Below, piece by piece: positions 1 through 6,830 of a stretch of DNA of 7,875 nt (position 1 is the stretch's first letter; every line of letters begins with the position of its first letter). Source of the stretch: Gemmatimonadaceae bacterium (GTDB lineage Bacteria; Gemmatimonadota; Gemmatimonadetes; Gemmatimonadales; Gemmatimonadaceae). Location of the stretch: positions 1 through 7,875 of the forward strand of contig JANXUN010000590.1 of NCBI GenBank assembly GCA_025356185.1, in the 5' to 3' direction. Position numbers and translations under genes: made by a program. Below the pieces are notes generated by a model. It searched no databases and was not told where the DNA came from. It saw only the letters and a list, made by a program, of their open reading frames with translations.

Positions 1-1979
1 CGCGCCTCGATTTGGATGTATTGCCCAATCGTCCAGATCTCTTGTCACATCGCGGTGTCGCGCGCGAAGTCGCGGCAGTCACTGGCGTGCCGTGTCGCGT
101 TTTGCCAGCTGATGATATTGCGGCGACTGCGACTGCGTCGCATCGTGTGCGACATGCGCAGACGGCGTCGCACGGTGGGATCAGCGTGCGCGTCGACGAC
201 GCACAGAGTTGTCCGTCGTACGTCGCCATCGCAATCCGTGGCGTCTCAGTGGCACCAAGTCCCGCATGGCTCGTCAAACGCTTGGAGAGCATCGGTCAGC
301 GCAGCATTAACAACGTGGTCGACGCGACGAACTACGTGCTGCAGGCATTCGGCCAACCCGTACACGCGTTTGATCTCGATAAGCTTGAAGGCCACACGAT
401 TGTTGTGCGTCCAACGCACGATGGCGAGTCAATCGTCACGCTTGATGGCGTCGCGCGTGCTGTGTCGACTGGCACCACGGTGATTTGCGATGCGCGCAAG
501 CCCGTCGCACTTGCCGGCGCGATGGGTGGACAGAATTCCCAAGTCTCTGATGCAACCACCGACGTGCTGCTTGAAGTCGCGCTGTTTGAACCGCGATTCG
601 TGCGTCGCGTGCGGAAACAGGTCGGACTGGTGACCGATGCCAGCTATCGATTTGAGCGCGGCGTCGACAGCGGAGCACTGGAATTGATTGCCGAGGTGGG
701 CGCCGCGCTCATCGCGCAGATCGCCGGCGGCGTGGTCGGCGATCTGTTGCACATCGGTGAATTCGCGAGCCCGACGCGCGCACCAATCGTCGTGCGCGTA
801 TCGCGCGTTGCCCTGTTGCTTGGCGCGATCGTCGCACCTGCGGAGATCGTCAAGCGACTCGAGTCGATTGGCTGCGCCGTCACGCAGTCTGGTGATCAGT
901 TACAGGTAGATGCGCCGTCGTGGCGTCACGATCTGTTGCTTGAGGTCGATCTCATCGAAGAAGTTGCGCGACTTATGGGGTTTGATGCACTGCCCGACGA
1001 GCTTCGCGCGTTTCGTCCAGGCAATACGCCCGACCATCCCCTGCATCTCGCAGGGCGGCGCGTTCGCGGCGCGTTGGTCGCCGCAGGACTTGCCGAAACG
1101 CGACCTATGCCGTTCACGTCGCACGGTGATGCGCACACGCCCCGCGTGCGCAATCCGCTTGCGGACGACGAACCGTATTTACGGGCGTCGTTACTCGATT
1201 CACTTGCGCGACGCGCAGAATACAATTTGTCGCGGATGCAGGGCGACATTCGTCTGTTCGAAATCGGTAACGCCTTTGTCGCGTCCAACTCACGTTTGCC
1301 GCGCGAGGAAGTGCGTGCGGCCGCGCTGGTCATGGGACTGCGTCGTCCCCCGCACTTTACCGAGCCACAGCCACCGGCGTACGACGTCTGGGATGCGCGT
1401 GCGCTTGCTGAGCAGATGGTGCATGAGGCGTTCCCAAGCGCAACGTTCACGTTTGACGCGGGTGAGAACGATGTCGTGTGGTCGATCCGCGATCACACGG
1501 GTCGTGTCATCGGGGCTGTTGAGCGTGTCACGCTCGATCGTCCAGTGTGGGCCTCGGATGCGTTCGGCGTAGAAATCACTCTTGGCGTCATCTCCTCTCT
1601 CGATGTCGCACCAGTTGGCGCGCATGCGCACGGCGGCGACGCTCAGCGCGAAACGTCGCCGTCTGCAGGCATTCGCGTTCGTGCACTGCCGGTGACGCCC
1701 GCAGCTGAATTCGACCTCGCGCTAATCGTGCCCGACGGCACTACGGCGGCCAGTATCGAAGACTGCCTGCGTGCTGGTGGCGGAGATCTTCTCGAACGCG
1801 TCGTGCTCTTTGACGAATTCCGCGGCTCGGGTGTTGCCGAGGGCTCGCGGAGTCTGGCGTGGCGACTCACTTTCCGTCATCCTGAGCGCACGCTTCGAGA
1901 CAAAGAGATCGAAGGCCGGCGTTCGAAGCTGCTGGATGTCCTCGACAAGGAACTAGGGATCCGTCCACGTGCGTCCTGA
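1..1979 (+). CDS. pheT: Phenylalanine--tRNA ligase beta subunit, 5' end outside window
   Basis: Beta chain of the cytoplasmic alpha2beta2 phenylalanyl-tRNA synthetase, which charges tRNA-Phe. The reading frame is open from base 3 (first visible residues RLDLDVLPNRPDLLSHRG), so the gene begins upstream. About 658 residues are visible against roughly 795 in E. coli, and the missing part matches the N-terminal EMAP/OB tRNA-binding domain. Seen in order: B3/4 editing domain with SINNVVDATNYV and GQPVHAFD (about 300-375), the conserved ASYRFERGVD (about 640-670), the B5 domain (about 760-1000) ending in the acidic EVDLIEEVARLMGFD, the catalytic-like core with LFEIGNAF (about 1255), and the C-terminal FDX-ACB anticodon-binding domain (about 1685-1979, ending near RHPERTLRDKEIEGRR). 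It stops at TGA 1977-1979, overlapping the next start by 11 nt. pheS is presumably just upstream. Identification is secure. Confidence 0.97.
   Translation, partial: RLDLDVLPNRPDLLSHRGVAREVAAVTGVPCRVLPADDIAATATASHRVRHAQTASHGGISVRVDDAQSCPSYVAIAIRGVSVAPSPAWLVKRLESIGQRSINNVVDATNYVLQAFGQPVHAFDLDKLEGHTIVVRPTHDGESIVTLDGVARAVSTGTTVICDARKPVALAGAMGGQNSQVSDATTDVLLEVALFEPRFVRRVRKQVGLVTDASYRFERGVDSGALELIAEVGAALIAQIAGGVVGDLLHIGEFASPTRAPIVVRVSRVALLLGAIVAPAEIVKRLESIGCAVTQSGDQLQVDAPSWRHDLLLEVDLIEEVARLMGFDALPDELRAFRPGNTPDHPLHLAGRRVRGALVAAGLAETRPMPFTSHGDAHTPRVRNPLADDEPYLRASLLDSLARRAEYNLSRMQGDIRLFEIGNAFVASNSRLPREEVRAAALVMGLRRPPHFTEPQPPAYDVWDARALAEQMVHEAFPSATFTFDAGENDVVWSIRDHTGRVIGAVERVTLDRPVWASDAFGVEITLGVISSLDVAPVGAHAHGGDAQRETSPSAGIRVRALPVTPAAEFDLALIVPDGTTAASIEDCLRAGGGDLLERVVLFDEFRGSGVAEGSRSLAWRLTFRHPERTLRDKEIEGRRSKLLDVLDKELGIRPRAS
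1955..1959 (+). promoter_or_regulatory. Ribosome binding site for the coiled-coil gene
   Basis: AGGGA lies inside the last codons of pheT, 9 nt before the GTG at 1969. It is the main reason for choosing that GTG as the start, and it implies translation coupled to pheT. Confidence 0.5.
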
Positions 1980-2430
1980 AGTCGCTGCCTTCCGCGAGCT
2001 CGATACGCTCGTTCGAAAACTCACCGACCAACTCTCGGGCTATCGGCGTCGCGCGATGTCGTCGGAGGTGCGCTCGCGCGAGCTCGAATCCCAATTGGAA
2101 GCGGTGCAGTCGGTGCTCGCGGAAACGCGTAGCGAGCTTTCTGCAGCAAGTGAGTCCCGTGAGCACGCTCTCGCGGCGGCGCGTGAAGCCACTGCCGCGG
2201 CCAAGCTCGCGCGTGCCGCGTTATCGGAGCTCGAGCAAACCGCCGCGGCGAATGGTGCTAGGTCCGATGCGCCCGCCGCAGGCGATCTCGCTGGACTGTC
2301 CTTCGGCGACATCGCGTCAGAGAATGCGCGACTCCGTGCTCGGCTCGTCGACGCCCGCGAACGCACGGCGCAGTTGGCGGAACGCGTGCGATTCTTGCGT
2401 CAGCAACTCACGCAGAGCGCCGACCGATGA
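1969..2430 (+). CDS. Coiled-coil protein of unknown family, possible divisome partner of ZapA
   Basis: A 153-residue soluble protein that I do not recognise. It starts at GTG 1969, inside the end of pheT (11-nt overlap), with AGGGA well placed upstream. Its stop (TGA 2428-2430) overlaps the zapA ATG in an ATGA junction. Residues 1 to about 95 are almost continuous charged and alanine-rich heptad-like helix (from FRELDTLVRKLTDQL through SRELESQLEAVQSVLAETR to AALSELEQ). A Gly/Pro/Ala-rich linker follows (about 96-115, containing SDAPAAGDLAGLSFGD), then a second coiled coil to the end (ENARLRARLVDARERTAQLAERVRFLRQQL). There is no signal peptide, membrane segment or catalytic motif. Known context: small coiled-coil proteins such as ZapB or Caulobacter ZauP work with ZapA at the FtsZ ring, and zauP is co-encoded with zapA. 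That role here is inference from position and coiled-coil character only. Confidence 0.82.
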   Translation: MRPEVAAFRELDTLVRKLTDQLSGYRRRAMSSEVRSRELESQLEAVQSVLAETRSELSAASESREHALAAAREATAAAKLARAALSELEQTAAANGARSDAPAAGDLAGLSFGDIASENARLRARLVDARERTAQLAERVRFLRQQLTQSADR

Positions 2431-2735
2431 TGGACAGCAAGACGGTCGTCCGGGTCAAAATTGTTGGCGAGGAGTACACGCTCCGCACGGAGGCGTCGGC
2501 CTCGCACACCGAAGCGGTGGCCGAGCACGTCGACAAGACCATCCGCGCGATTATGACCAGCGGCGCAACGGTAGAGACCCACAAGGCGGCAATTCTCGCG
2601 GCGCTGCAGATCACGGATGAACTGTTCAAAGAGCGTGCGGCGGCGGATTCGATGGCGACCGACATCAGGCAGCTGGCATCGGAAATTCGGCCGTTGCTGC
2701 CGCCGGCGAAGCGCGGAGACGAGGCGGCGGGGTAG
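2427..2735 (+). CDS. zapA: Cell division protein ZapA
   Basis: A 102-residue ZapA, a cytoplasmic protein that binds FtsZ and cross-links protofilaments at the division ring. The N-terminal part has the family's beta hairpin pattern (VVRVKIVGEEYTLRTEAS at about 7-24). It is followed by the AEHVDKTIRAI helix and the conserved AAILAALQITDELFKE dimerisation helix (about 52-67). The C-terminal coiled coil is short and ends in a Pro/Lys tail. Length is close to the usual ~100 residues. Two adjacent ATGs (2427 and 2430) are possible starts. I take the first because it forms the ATGA overlap with the preceding stop, and no clear Shine-Dalgarno is visible, so translation probably depends on coupling. 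The stop is TAG 2733-2735. Confidence 0.9.
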   Translation: MMDSKTVVRVKIVGEEYTLRTEASASHTEAVAEHVDKTIRAIMTSGATVETHKAAILAALQITDELFKERAAADSMATDIRQLASEIRPLLPPAKRGDEAAG

Positions 2736-2788
2736 CACGAGAGACGGGCGAGTCAGCGACGAGCTCTTCTTTACGTTCGCCGGCCAGC

Positions 2789-2922
2789 AAAATCAGTTTC
2801 AAGCAACTGCTAGGTCTTCGGTCATCAGTTTGAGTTCTGGGTCATCAACTGTTGATAACCCAAGACTCCAACCCAGAACCCAAAACCCAGCAGTTGCTGT
2901 GGTTGCTCGTAACTGGGATTTT
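2789..2922. repeat. Imperfect palindromic intergenic element (REP/MITE-like)
   Basis: Nested inverted repeats span about 134 bp. Outer arms: 2789-2815 (AAAATC, AGTT, AGCAAC, TGCT, GGT blocks) matches the reverse complement of 2885-2922 with three substitutions, a 2-nt indel and a 9-nt extra copy of a GTTGCT unit in the right arm. Inner arms: TTTGAGTTCTGGGT (2829-2842) and ACCCAGAACCCAAA (2871-2884) match at 13 of 14 positions. The centre is a strong hairpin: GAGTT, TGGGT and ATCAA (2832-2848) pair with TTGAT, ACCCA and GACTC (2852-2868) around a CTG loop, interrupted by two C·A mismatches. GGTCATCA occurs twice (2820-2827 and 2840-2847), giving alternative pairings. There is no room for a transposase. 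No T-tract follows the stem, so I do not call a terminator, although it may protect the zapA mRNA 3' end. Confidence 0.75.
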
Positions 2923-2958
2923 CAGGTCCGCCGTCGGCCCGGTCCCCACCCCGTAGGT

Positions 2959-2967
2959 TGCTATCCT
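2959..2967 (+). promoter_or_regulatory. Candidate extended -10 promoter for the rny operon
   Basis: TG, one base, then TATCCT fits an extended -10 element, predicting a transcript start near 2973-2975. The region where a -35 would lie (about 2938-2945, CCGGTC-like) does not resemble TTGACA. The site sits just after the palindromic element and before the structured leader, which is where a promoter for a new transcription unit would be expected. This is a weak call made by eye. Confidence 0.3.
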
Positions 2968-3110
2968 GCAACGCGATCCGTACGTTCCCGTTGCATGGCG
3001 CATCGAGCGCCGGATACGTGATTGCGACCCTGTGGAGCGGGCGCGGGCGAAGCCGGTACGCCCAGTGATGCGACGGACACGACTGAATCCGCGCTCCGCC
3101 GCGGTGGAGC
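2968..3110 (+). ncRNA. Candidate structured RNA: rny leader or 6S-type RNA
   Basis: Several helices can be drawn by eye. A 13-bp helix with two single-base bulges joins 2968-2980 (GCAA, CGCG, ATCCG) to 3011-3025 (CGGAT, CGTG, TTGC). Inside it, GGCGC (2997-3001) pairs with GCGCC (3007-3011). GGGCG (3039-3043) pairs with CGCCC (3059-3063), with a GGC-GAA-GCC mini-hairpin between. GCTCCGC (3093-3099) pairs with GTGGAGC (3104-3110). A rival pairing exists: TGCAACG (2967-2973) with CGTTGCA (2989-2995). No convincing protein frame fills the region. In gammaproteobacteria the 6S RNA gene (ssrS) follows zapA, so 6S RNA is a reasonable candidate. However, I cannot build the long closing stem and central bubble that define 6S, and a leader of the rny mRNA explains it equally well. 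Ends are approximate. Confidence 0.3.
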
Positions 3111-3128
3111 ATATATCTCATGGGAGAT
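3093..3128 (+). promoter_or_regulatory. Hairpins over the rny Shine-Dalgarno and start codon
   Basis: The likely Shine-Dalgarno GGTGGAG (3103-3109) lies 10 nt before the rny ATG. Most of it is the 3' strand of a 7-bp stem (3093-3099 with 3104-3110, CGCG loop, one G·U pair). Immediately downstream, ATCTC (3115-3119) pairs with GAGAT (3124-3128) so that the ATG start codon (3120-3122) sits in the four-base loop, followed by T at 3128-3131. Together these could restrain ribosome loading on rny. The pairing is visible, but the regulatory role is inference. Confidence 0.4.
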
Positions 3129-4706
3129 TTTCCCCTCGCGGCGCTTGCTGCCGCCTTGGGAGTGATCGCGTCTGTTGTCACGTTTGTGGTCGGAAAACGT
3201 GGTGGCCGGAACGCGGAACTCAACGAGCAGCGTCGCGCAAAAGCGACGGCGTCAGAAACGGCGACGCGCATTCTTGATGAAGCGCAACGCGAAGCAGAGA
3301 CTGCACGAAAAAGTGCGATCGTCTCTGGAAAAGAAGAAATACTCAAGCTGCGCGAGGGGCTTGAGCGCGAGCTTCGTGATCGTCGCGGAGATGTGGAACG
3401 CGATGAAAAGCGCGTTTCTGATCGCGAAGGCCAGCTGGATCGGGCGCGCGATTCACTCGAGGGTCGCGAAGTCGAGCTGAAGACGCGATCGGGCGACGTG
3501 GGAAAGCGCGAATCGCGCATTGCCGATCGCGAAAAGGAAATCGAGCGTCTTGTTGATGAGGAGCGTCGTCGACTTGAACAGGTCGCCGGCCTAAGCGCGG
3601 AACAAGCGAAGGCCGAACTGATTCGACGCATGGAAGATGCCGCGATGGCCGACGCCGGCAATCGCCTCCGCGAGATCCGCGAGTCGTCGCGTCGCAACGC
3701 CGAACGGGAGGCGAAGAAGATCGTCGCGCTCGCCGTACAACGCGTCGCCGCGGAGACTACGGCCGAAACGACGGTGTCGGCTGTGTCGCTGCCTAACGAC
3801 GAAATGAAGGGACGCATTATCGGACGGGAAGGTCGGAACATCCGTGCCTTCGAACTGGCCACTGGTGTCGATGTCATTATTGATGACACGCCCGATACCG
3901 TGGTGGTCTCGTGCTTCGATCCCGTGCGCAGGGAGACTGCGCGCCTCGCGCTTGAAAAGCTCGTCAGTGACGGACGAATTCATCCAGGGCGCATCGAAGA
4001 AGTCGTCGCCAAAGCGCGCAAAGAAGTGGAAGCCACGATCATCGAAACGGGTGAGCAGGCCGCATACGAAGTCGGCGTTGCGGGTTTGCACCCCGAGTTG
4101 ATCAAACTGATAGGCCGTATGCGGTGGCGTACCAGCTACGGTCAAAACATTCTGTCGCATTCAAAAGAAGTCGCGTGGCTTGCCGGAATGATGGCGGCGG
4201 AACTTGGTCTGGATGTCGCGCTCGCCAAGCGTGGCGCGTTGCTGCATGACGTCGGCAAGGTGCTGACGCACGAACACGAAGGCACGCACGTGCAGTTGGG
4301 TGTGGAGGTGGCGACCAAGTACGGAGAAAATCCGCTCGTGGTGAATTGCATTGCGGCACACCACGACGACGTGCCGCACGAAAGTGAGGTGTCGGTGCTG
4401 GTGCAGGCTGGAGATTCGATTTCTGGATCGCGCCCCGGCGCTCGCCGTGAAGCGTTCGAAACGTATGTGAAGCGGCTTGAGGGTCTTGAGCGTATTGCCG
4501 CCAGCTATCGTGGTGTCGAACGCGTGTTCGCGATTCAGGCGGGCCGGGAAGTGCGTGTCGTGGTTACGCCCGAACAGGTCGACGATGCGCGCATGACGGC
4601 GCTGTCCGAAGAAATCGCGCGACGCATCGAATCCGAGTTGCAGTATCCTGGTCAGATTAAGGTGGTCGTCATTCGCGAAAGCCGGGCGGTGGATTTTGCC
4701 CGCTGA
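3120..4706 (+). CDS. rny: Ribonuclease Y (membrane-anchored endoribonuclease)
   Basis: RNase Y, the HD-family endoribonuclease that starts mRNA decay in bacteria lacking RNase E, held at the membrane by its N-terminus. It has 528 residues, near the usual ~510-520. In order: a single membrane helix (about 5-24, LAALAAALGVIASVVTFVVG) followed by the basic KRGGR; a long charged coiled coil (about 30-205) with repeated arginine/aspartate heptads; a KH RNA-binding domain (about 220-280) with MKGRIIGREGRNIRAFE; and an HD domain with ILSHSKEVAWLAG, the catalytic LLHDVGK (H376, D377) and AAHHDD (H414-D417). The conserved C-terminal part ends with YPGQIKVVVIRESRAVDFAR. Start ATG 3120 has GGTGGAG upstream and is the first position giving the full membrane anchor. 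It opens the second operon, and its stop (TGA 4704-4706) lies inside the start of folD. Confidence 0.96.
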   Translation: MGDFPLAALAAALGVIASVVTFVVGKRGGRNAELNEQRRAKATASETATRILDEAQREAETARKSAIVSGKEEILKLREGLERELRDRRGDVERDEKRVSDREGQLDRARDSLEGREVELKTRSGDVGKRESRIADREKEIERLVDEERRRLEQVAGLSAEQAKAELIRRMEDAAMADAGNRLREIRESSRRNAEREAKKIVALAVQRVAAETTAETTVSAVSLPNDEMKGRIIGREGRNIRAFELATGVDVIIDDTPDTVVVSCFDPVRRETARLALEKLVSDGRIHPGRIEEVVAKARKEVEATIIETGEQAAYEVGVAGLHPELIKLIGRMRWRTSYGQNILSHSKEVAWLAGMMAAELGLDVALAKRGALLHDVGKVLTHEHEGTHVQLGVEVATKYGENPLVVNCIAAHHDDVPHESEVSVLVQAGDSISGSRPGARREAFETYVKRLEGLERIAASYRGVERVFAIQAGREVRVVVTPEQVDDARMTALSEEIARRIESELQYPGQIKVVVIRESRAVDFAR

Positions 4707-5592
4707 GTTGATCGACGGCAAAGCGATCGCGGCATCGATTCGCGACGAAGTTGCGCACGACGTGGCGACCCTTACGGCACGCGGTGTGGTTCCGGGGTTA
4801 ACGGTGGTGCTTGTCGGCGACGATGGCGCGAGCGCGACGTACGTCGGGGCGAAAGAGAAAGCATCGGTCGCAGCAGGGATGGCGGGATCGACGCTGCGTT
4901 ATCCCGCGGGCATTACGCAAGAAGAATTGCTGCGGGTGCTATCGCGACTGAATGCGGATCCAACGGTGCATGGCATCCTCGTGCAGATGCCGCTACCCAA
5001 GCACATCGATCCTGACACGATCATTCGGCACATCGTTCCGGAAAAAGATGTCGACGGATTTCATCCGGTGAATGTCGGCAAGTTGCTGATCGGCCATACG
5101 GACGGGTTTGTGTCGTGCACGCCGGCCGGCGTCATTGAGCTGCTTACGCGCAGCGGTGTTGAGACGCGCGGCGCAGATGCTGTCATTGTCGGACGCAGCA
5201 ACATCGTCGGCAAGCCGATGGCGGCGTTGCTCGTGCAGGCTCGCGCAGGCGGCGATGCGACGGTAACCGTGTGCCACAGTCGTTCGCGCGATCTCGGAGC
5301 CCACACGCGGCGCGCGGACATTCTTATAGTTGCTGCGGGTCGCGCGAACATGATCACTGGCGACATGATCAAAGCGGGCGCCGTGGTGATCGACGTCGGA
5401 ATGAATCACGTGCCCGATGCGACGCGAGCGAAGGGCACTCGGCTGGTTGGCGATGTGCACTTTGACAGCGCCGTGCATGTTGCGTCAAAAATCACACCCG
5501 TTCCTGGCGGCGTTGGTCCGATGACCATCGCGATGTTGTTGCGCAATACAGTGCGCGCGGCACGCCAGGCATCGGGTATCTCGACGCGCTGA
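4696..5592 (+). CDS. folD: Bifunctional methylenetetrahydrofolate dehydrogenase/cyclohydrolase FolD
   Basis: Cytoplasmic enzyme interconverting 5,10-methylene-, 5,10-methenyl- and 10-formyl-tetrahydrofolate, feeding purine and formyl-Met-tRNA synthesis. It has 298 residues, the normal family size. Visible signatures: ASATYVGAKEKA with the catalytic pair Y49 and K53 (Y52/K56 spacing of E. coli), HGILVQMPLP, PEKDVDGFHPVNVGKL, SCTPAGVIELL, the NADP-binding VIVGRSNIVGKPMAALL, ADILIVAAGRANMI, and the C-terminal SKITPVPGGVGPMTIAMLL. The start is probably TTG 4696, which gives the family-typical opening PAELIDGKAIA and an 11-nt overlap with rny. GGGCGG (4684-4689) is a modest Shine-Dalgarno. A second TTG at 4708 is the alternative, and no ATG or GTG suits. 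Coupling to rny translation is likely. The stop is TGA 5590-5592. Confidence 0.95.
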   Translation: MPAELIDGKAIAASIRDEVAHDVATLTARGVVPGLTVVLVGDDGASATYVGAKEKASVAAGMAGSTLRYPAGITQEELLRVLSRLNADPTVHGILVQMPLPKHIDPDTIIRHIVPEKDVDGFHPVNVGKLLIGHTDGFVSCTPAGVIELLTRSGVETRGADAVIVGRSNIVGKPMAALLVQARAGGDATVTVCHSRSRDLGAHTRRADILIVAAGRANMITGDMIKAGAVVIDVGMNHVPDATRAKGTRLVGDVHFDSAVHVASKITPVPGGVGPMTIAMLLRNTVRAARQASGISTR

Positions 5593-5594
5593 GC

Positions 5595-6830
5595 GTGATG
5601 TCGCGCCGAACGAATGCGTATGGTCCGCCAGCTGCGTCCGACGCTGGAGTTCCGGGCAGCGCGCCCGAGAACGCGATCGCGGTGCACATGTTGACGTCGG
5701 CGGCAAAAGACTTGATCGAAGGCGCGTTTCCACCGCTCTGGGTGCGCGGTGAAATCAGCGACTTCAAAGCGCATCGCAACGGGCACTGGTACTTCGCGCT
5801 GCGCGACGCCGACGCGCAAGTGAAATGCGTGGTGTGGAGTGCGCAGCAACGACGCATCCCGGCGACGCCTGAAGACGGCATGCAAGTGCTTGCGCTTGGA
5901 CAGATGACCGTATGGCCGGTGCGCGGCGACCTGCAGTTCTCGGTGAAAGCGATTGAGGCGGAAGGCGACGGACTCTGGCGCAAAGCCTTCGAACAAACGC
6001 GTGCACGATTGGAACGCGATGGCTTGCTCGATCCCACACGCAAACGTGCGTTGCCATCGTTTCCGCGGCGCATCGCGGTGATCACCAGCCTTGATGGCGC
6101 CGCGCTGCACGACATCATTTCAGTCGCACGCAGTCGGAGCGCCGACGTTGAACTTGTCGTCGTCGGCGCGAAGGTACAGGGCGAAGGCGCGCCGGAATCG
6201 CTCGTCGCCGCCATCGAAAAAGTCAGCCGTTGGGCGGACGCAGATTTGCTCATCATTGGTCGCGGCGGTGGATCGCGCGAGGACTTGTGGGCGTTCAACG
6301 ACGAGCGCGTGGCGCGCGCACTTGCCGCATGTTCCATCCCAACCGTTTCAGCGGTGGGCCACGAAGTCGACGTATCCATCTGTGATCTGGTTGCGGATCT
6401 GCGCGCCGCAACGCCATCAGCCGCCGCCGAATTGTCAGTACCGTCGAGAAAAGAGGTCGTGGCGCGCGTGGAATCGCTGAGCAAGCGACTTGCTGCGGCC
6501 GCCATGCGGCGTGAAGACCGCGCAGTGGCCGCGTTGGCACAGGTGCGAAAGCGACTGTCGTTGGTGGCCGAAAAAGTTGTCGAACGGCGGCGCGGTCGAA
6601 TTGACGCGATCGCAGGCCGATTGCACGCGCTCTCACCACTCGCGACCCTTGGACGAGGCTACGCGGTAGCGCGAACGCCTGAGGGAGCTACCTTGAGCGA
6701 GATCGGGCAATTTTCGGCGGGCGCGGTGTTTGACCTCTGGATGCGCGATGGCATCGTGAGTGCTGAGGCGGGTCGCTCGCGCGCACTTCCCGCGGAACTG
6801 TCTGCGTTCCTTCTTCCGGAGCAGTCGTGA
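5595..6830 (+). CDS. xseA: Exodeoxyribonuclease VII large subunit
   Basis: Catalytic subunit of exonuclease VII, which degrades single-stranded DNA from both ends in repair and recombination. It has 411 residues, a little short of E. coli's 456. In order: N-terminal OB-fold (about 28-125) with PLWVRGEISDF and HWYFALRDADAQVKCVVW; FPRRIAVITSLDGAALHDI; VGAKVQGEGAPESL; the catalytic-core signature GRGGGSREDLWAFNDE beginning at residue 222; VSAVGHEVDVSICDLVADLRA (VGHE at 254-257); TPSAAAELSVPS; then a basic helical arm; and the conserved C-terminal LSPLATLGRGYAVART. The family usually has RAPTPSAAAE; here it is RAATPSAAAE. Start is GTG 5595 or the adjacent ATG 5598, two to five bases after the folD stop, with no clear Shine-Dalgarno, so coupling is likely. 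Its stop overlaps xseB in a GTGA junction, which fits equal co-expression of the two subunits. Confidence 0.95.
   Translation: MMSRRTNAYGPPAASDAGVPGSAPENAIAVHMLTSAAKDLIEGAFPPLWVRGEISDFKAHRNGHWYFALRDADAQVKCVVWSAQQRRIPATPEDGMQVLALGQMTVWPVRGDLQFSVKAIEAEGDGLWRKAFEQTRARLERDGLLDPTRKRALPSFPRRIAVITSLDGAALHDIISVARSRSADVELVVVGAKVQGEGAPESLVAAIEKVSRWADADLLIIGRGGGSREDLWAFNDERVARALAACSIPTVSAVGHEVDVSICDLVADLRAATPSAAAELSVPSRKEVVARVESLSKRLAAAAMRREDRAVAALAQVRKRLSLVAEKVVERRRGRIDAIAGRLHALSPLATLGRGYAVARTPEGATLSEIGQFSAGAVFDLWMRDGIVSAEAGRSRALPAELSAFLLPEQS
6818..6821 (+). promoter_or_regulatory. Ribosome binding site for xseB
   Basis: GGAG lies inside the end of xseA, 5 nt before the GTG at 6827. It supports that GTG as the xseB start, overlapping the xseA stop by one base step (GTGA). 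Confidence 0.5.

Noticed and set aside
2832..2868. Intrinsic terminator after zapA
   Set aside because: The stem is strong but is followed by CAACCCAGAACC, with no T-tract, and it is embedded in a larger palindrome.
2617..3021. 134-codon + strand frame running out of zapA into the intergenic gap
   Set aside because: It begins inside zapA in another frame, runs through the palindromic element, is very Arg-rich and has no Shine-Dalgarno or domain.
2736..3119. Firm call of 6S RNA (ssrS)
   Set aside because: Position after zapA is suggestive, but I could not find the long 5'/3' closing stem or central bubble, so it is kept only as a low-confidence candidate.
3115..3131. Terminator formed by ATCTC/GAGAT plus TTTT
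   Set aside because: The stem has only 5 bp with modest GC content and lies over the rny start codon. A translational role is more plausible than termination.
3032..3277. 81-codon + strand frame overlapping the rny start
   Set aside because: It starts within the structured leader, overlaps the rny membrane-anchor codons in another frame and has no family resemblance.
2825..3889. 354-codon open frame on the minus strand, antisense to the leader and the first half of rny
   Set aside because: Its product is a low-complexity Ser/Arg string produced by reading the charged coiled-coil codons of rny backwards. It has no recognisable domain, and rny on the + strand is unambiguous.
5492..6505. 337-codon open frame on the minus strand across folD/xseA
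   Set aside because: Composition is Ala/Ser/Arg-rich with no motifs, and it mirrors xseA codons. GC-rich genes commonly give such antisense frames.
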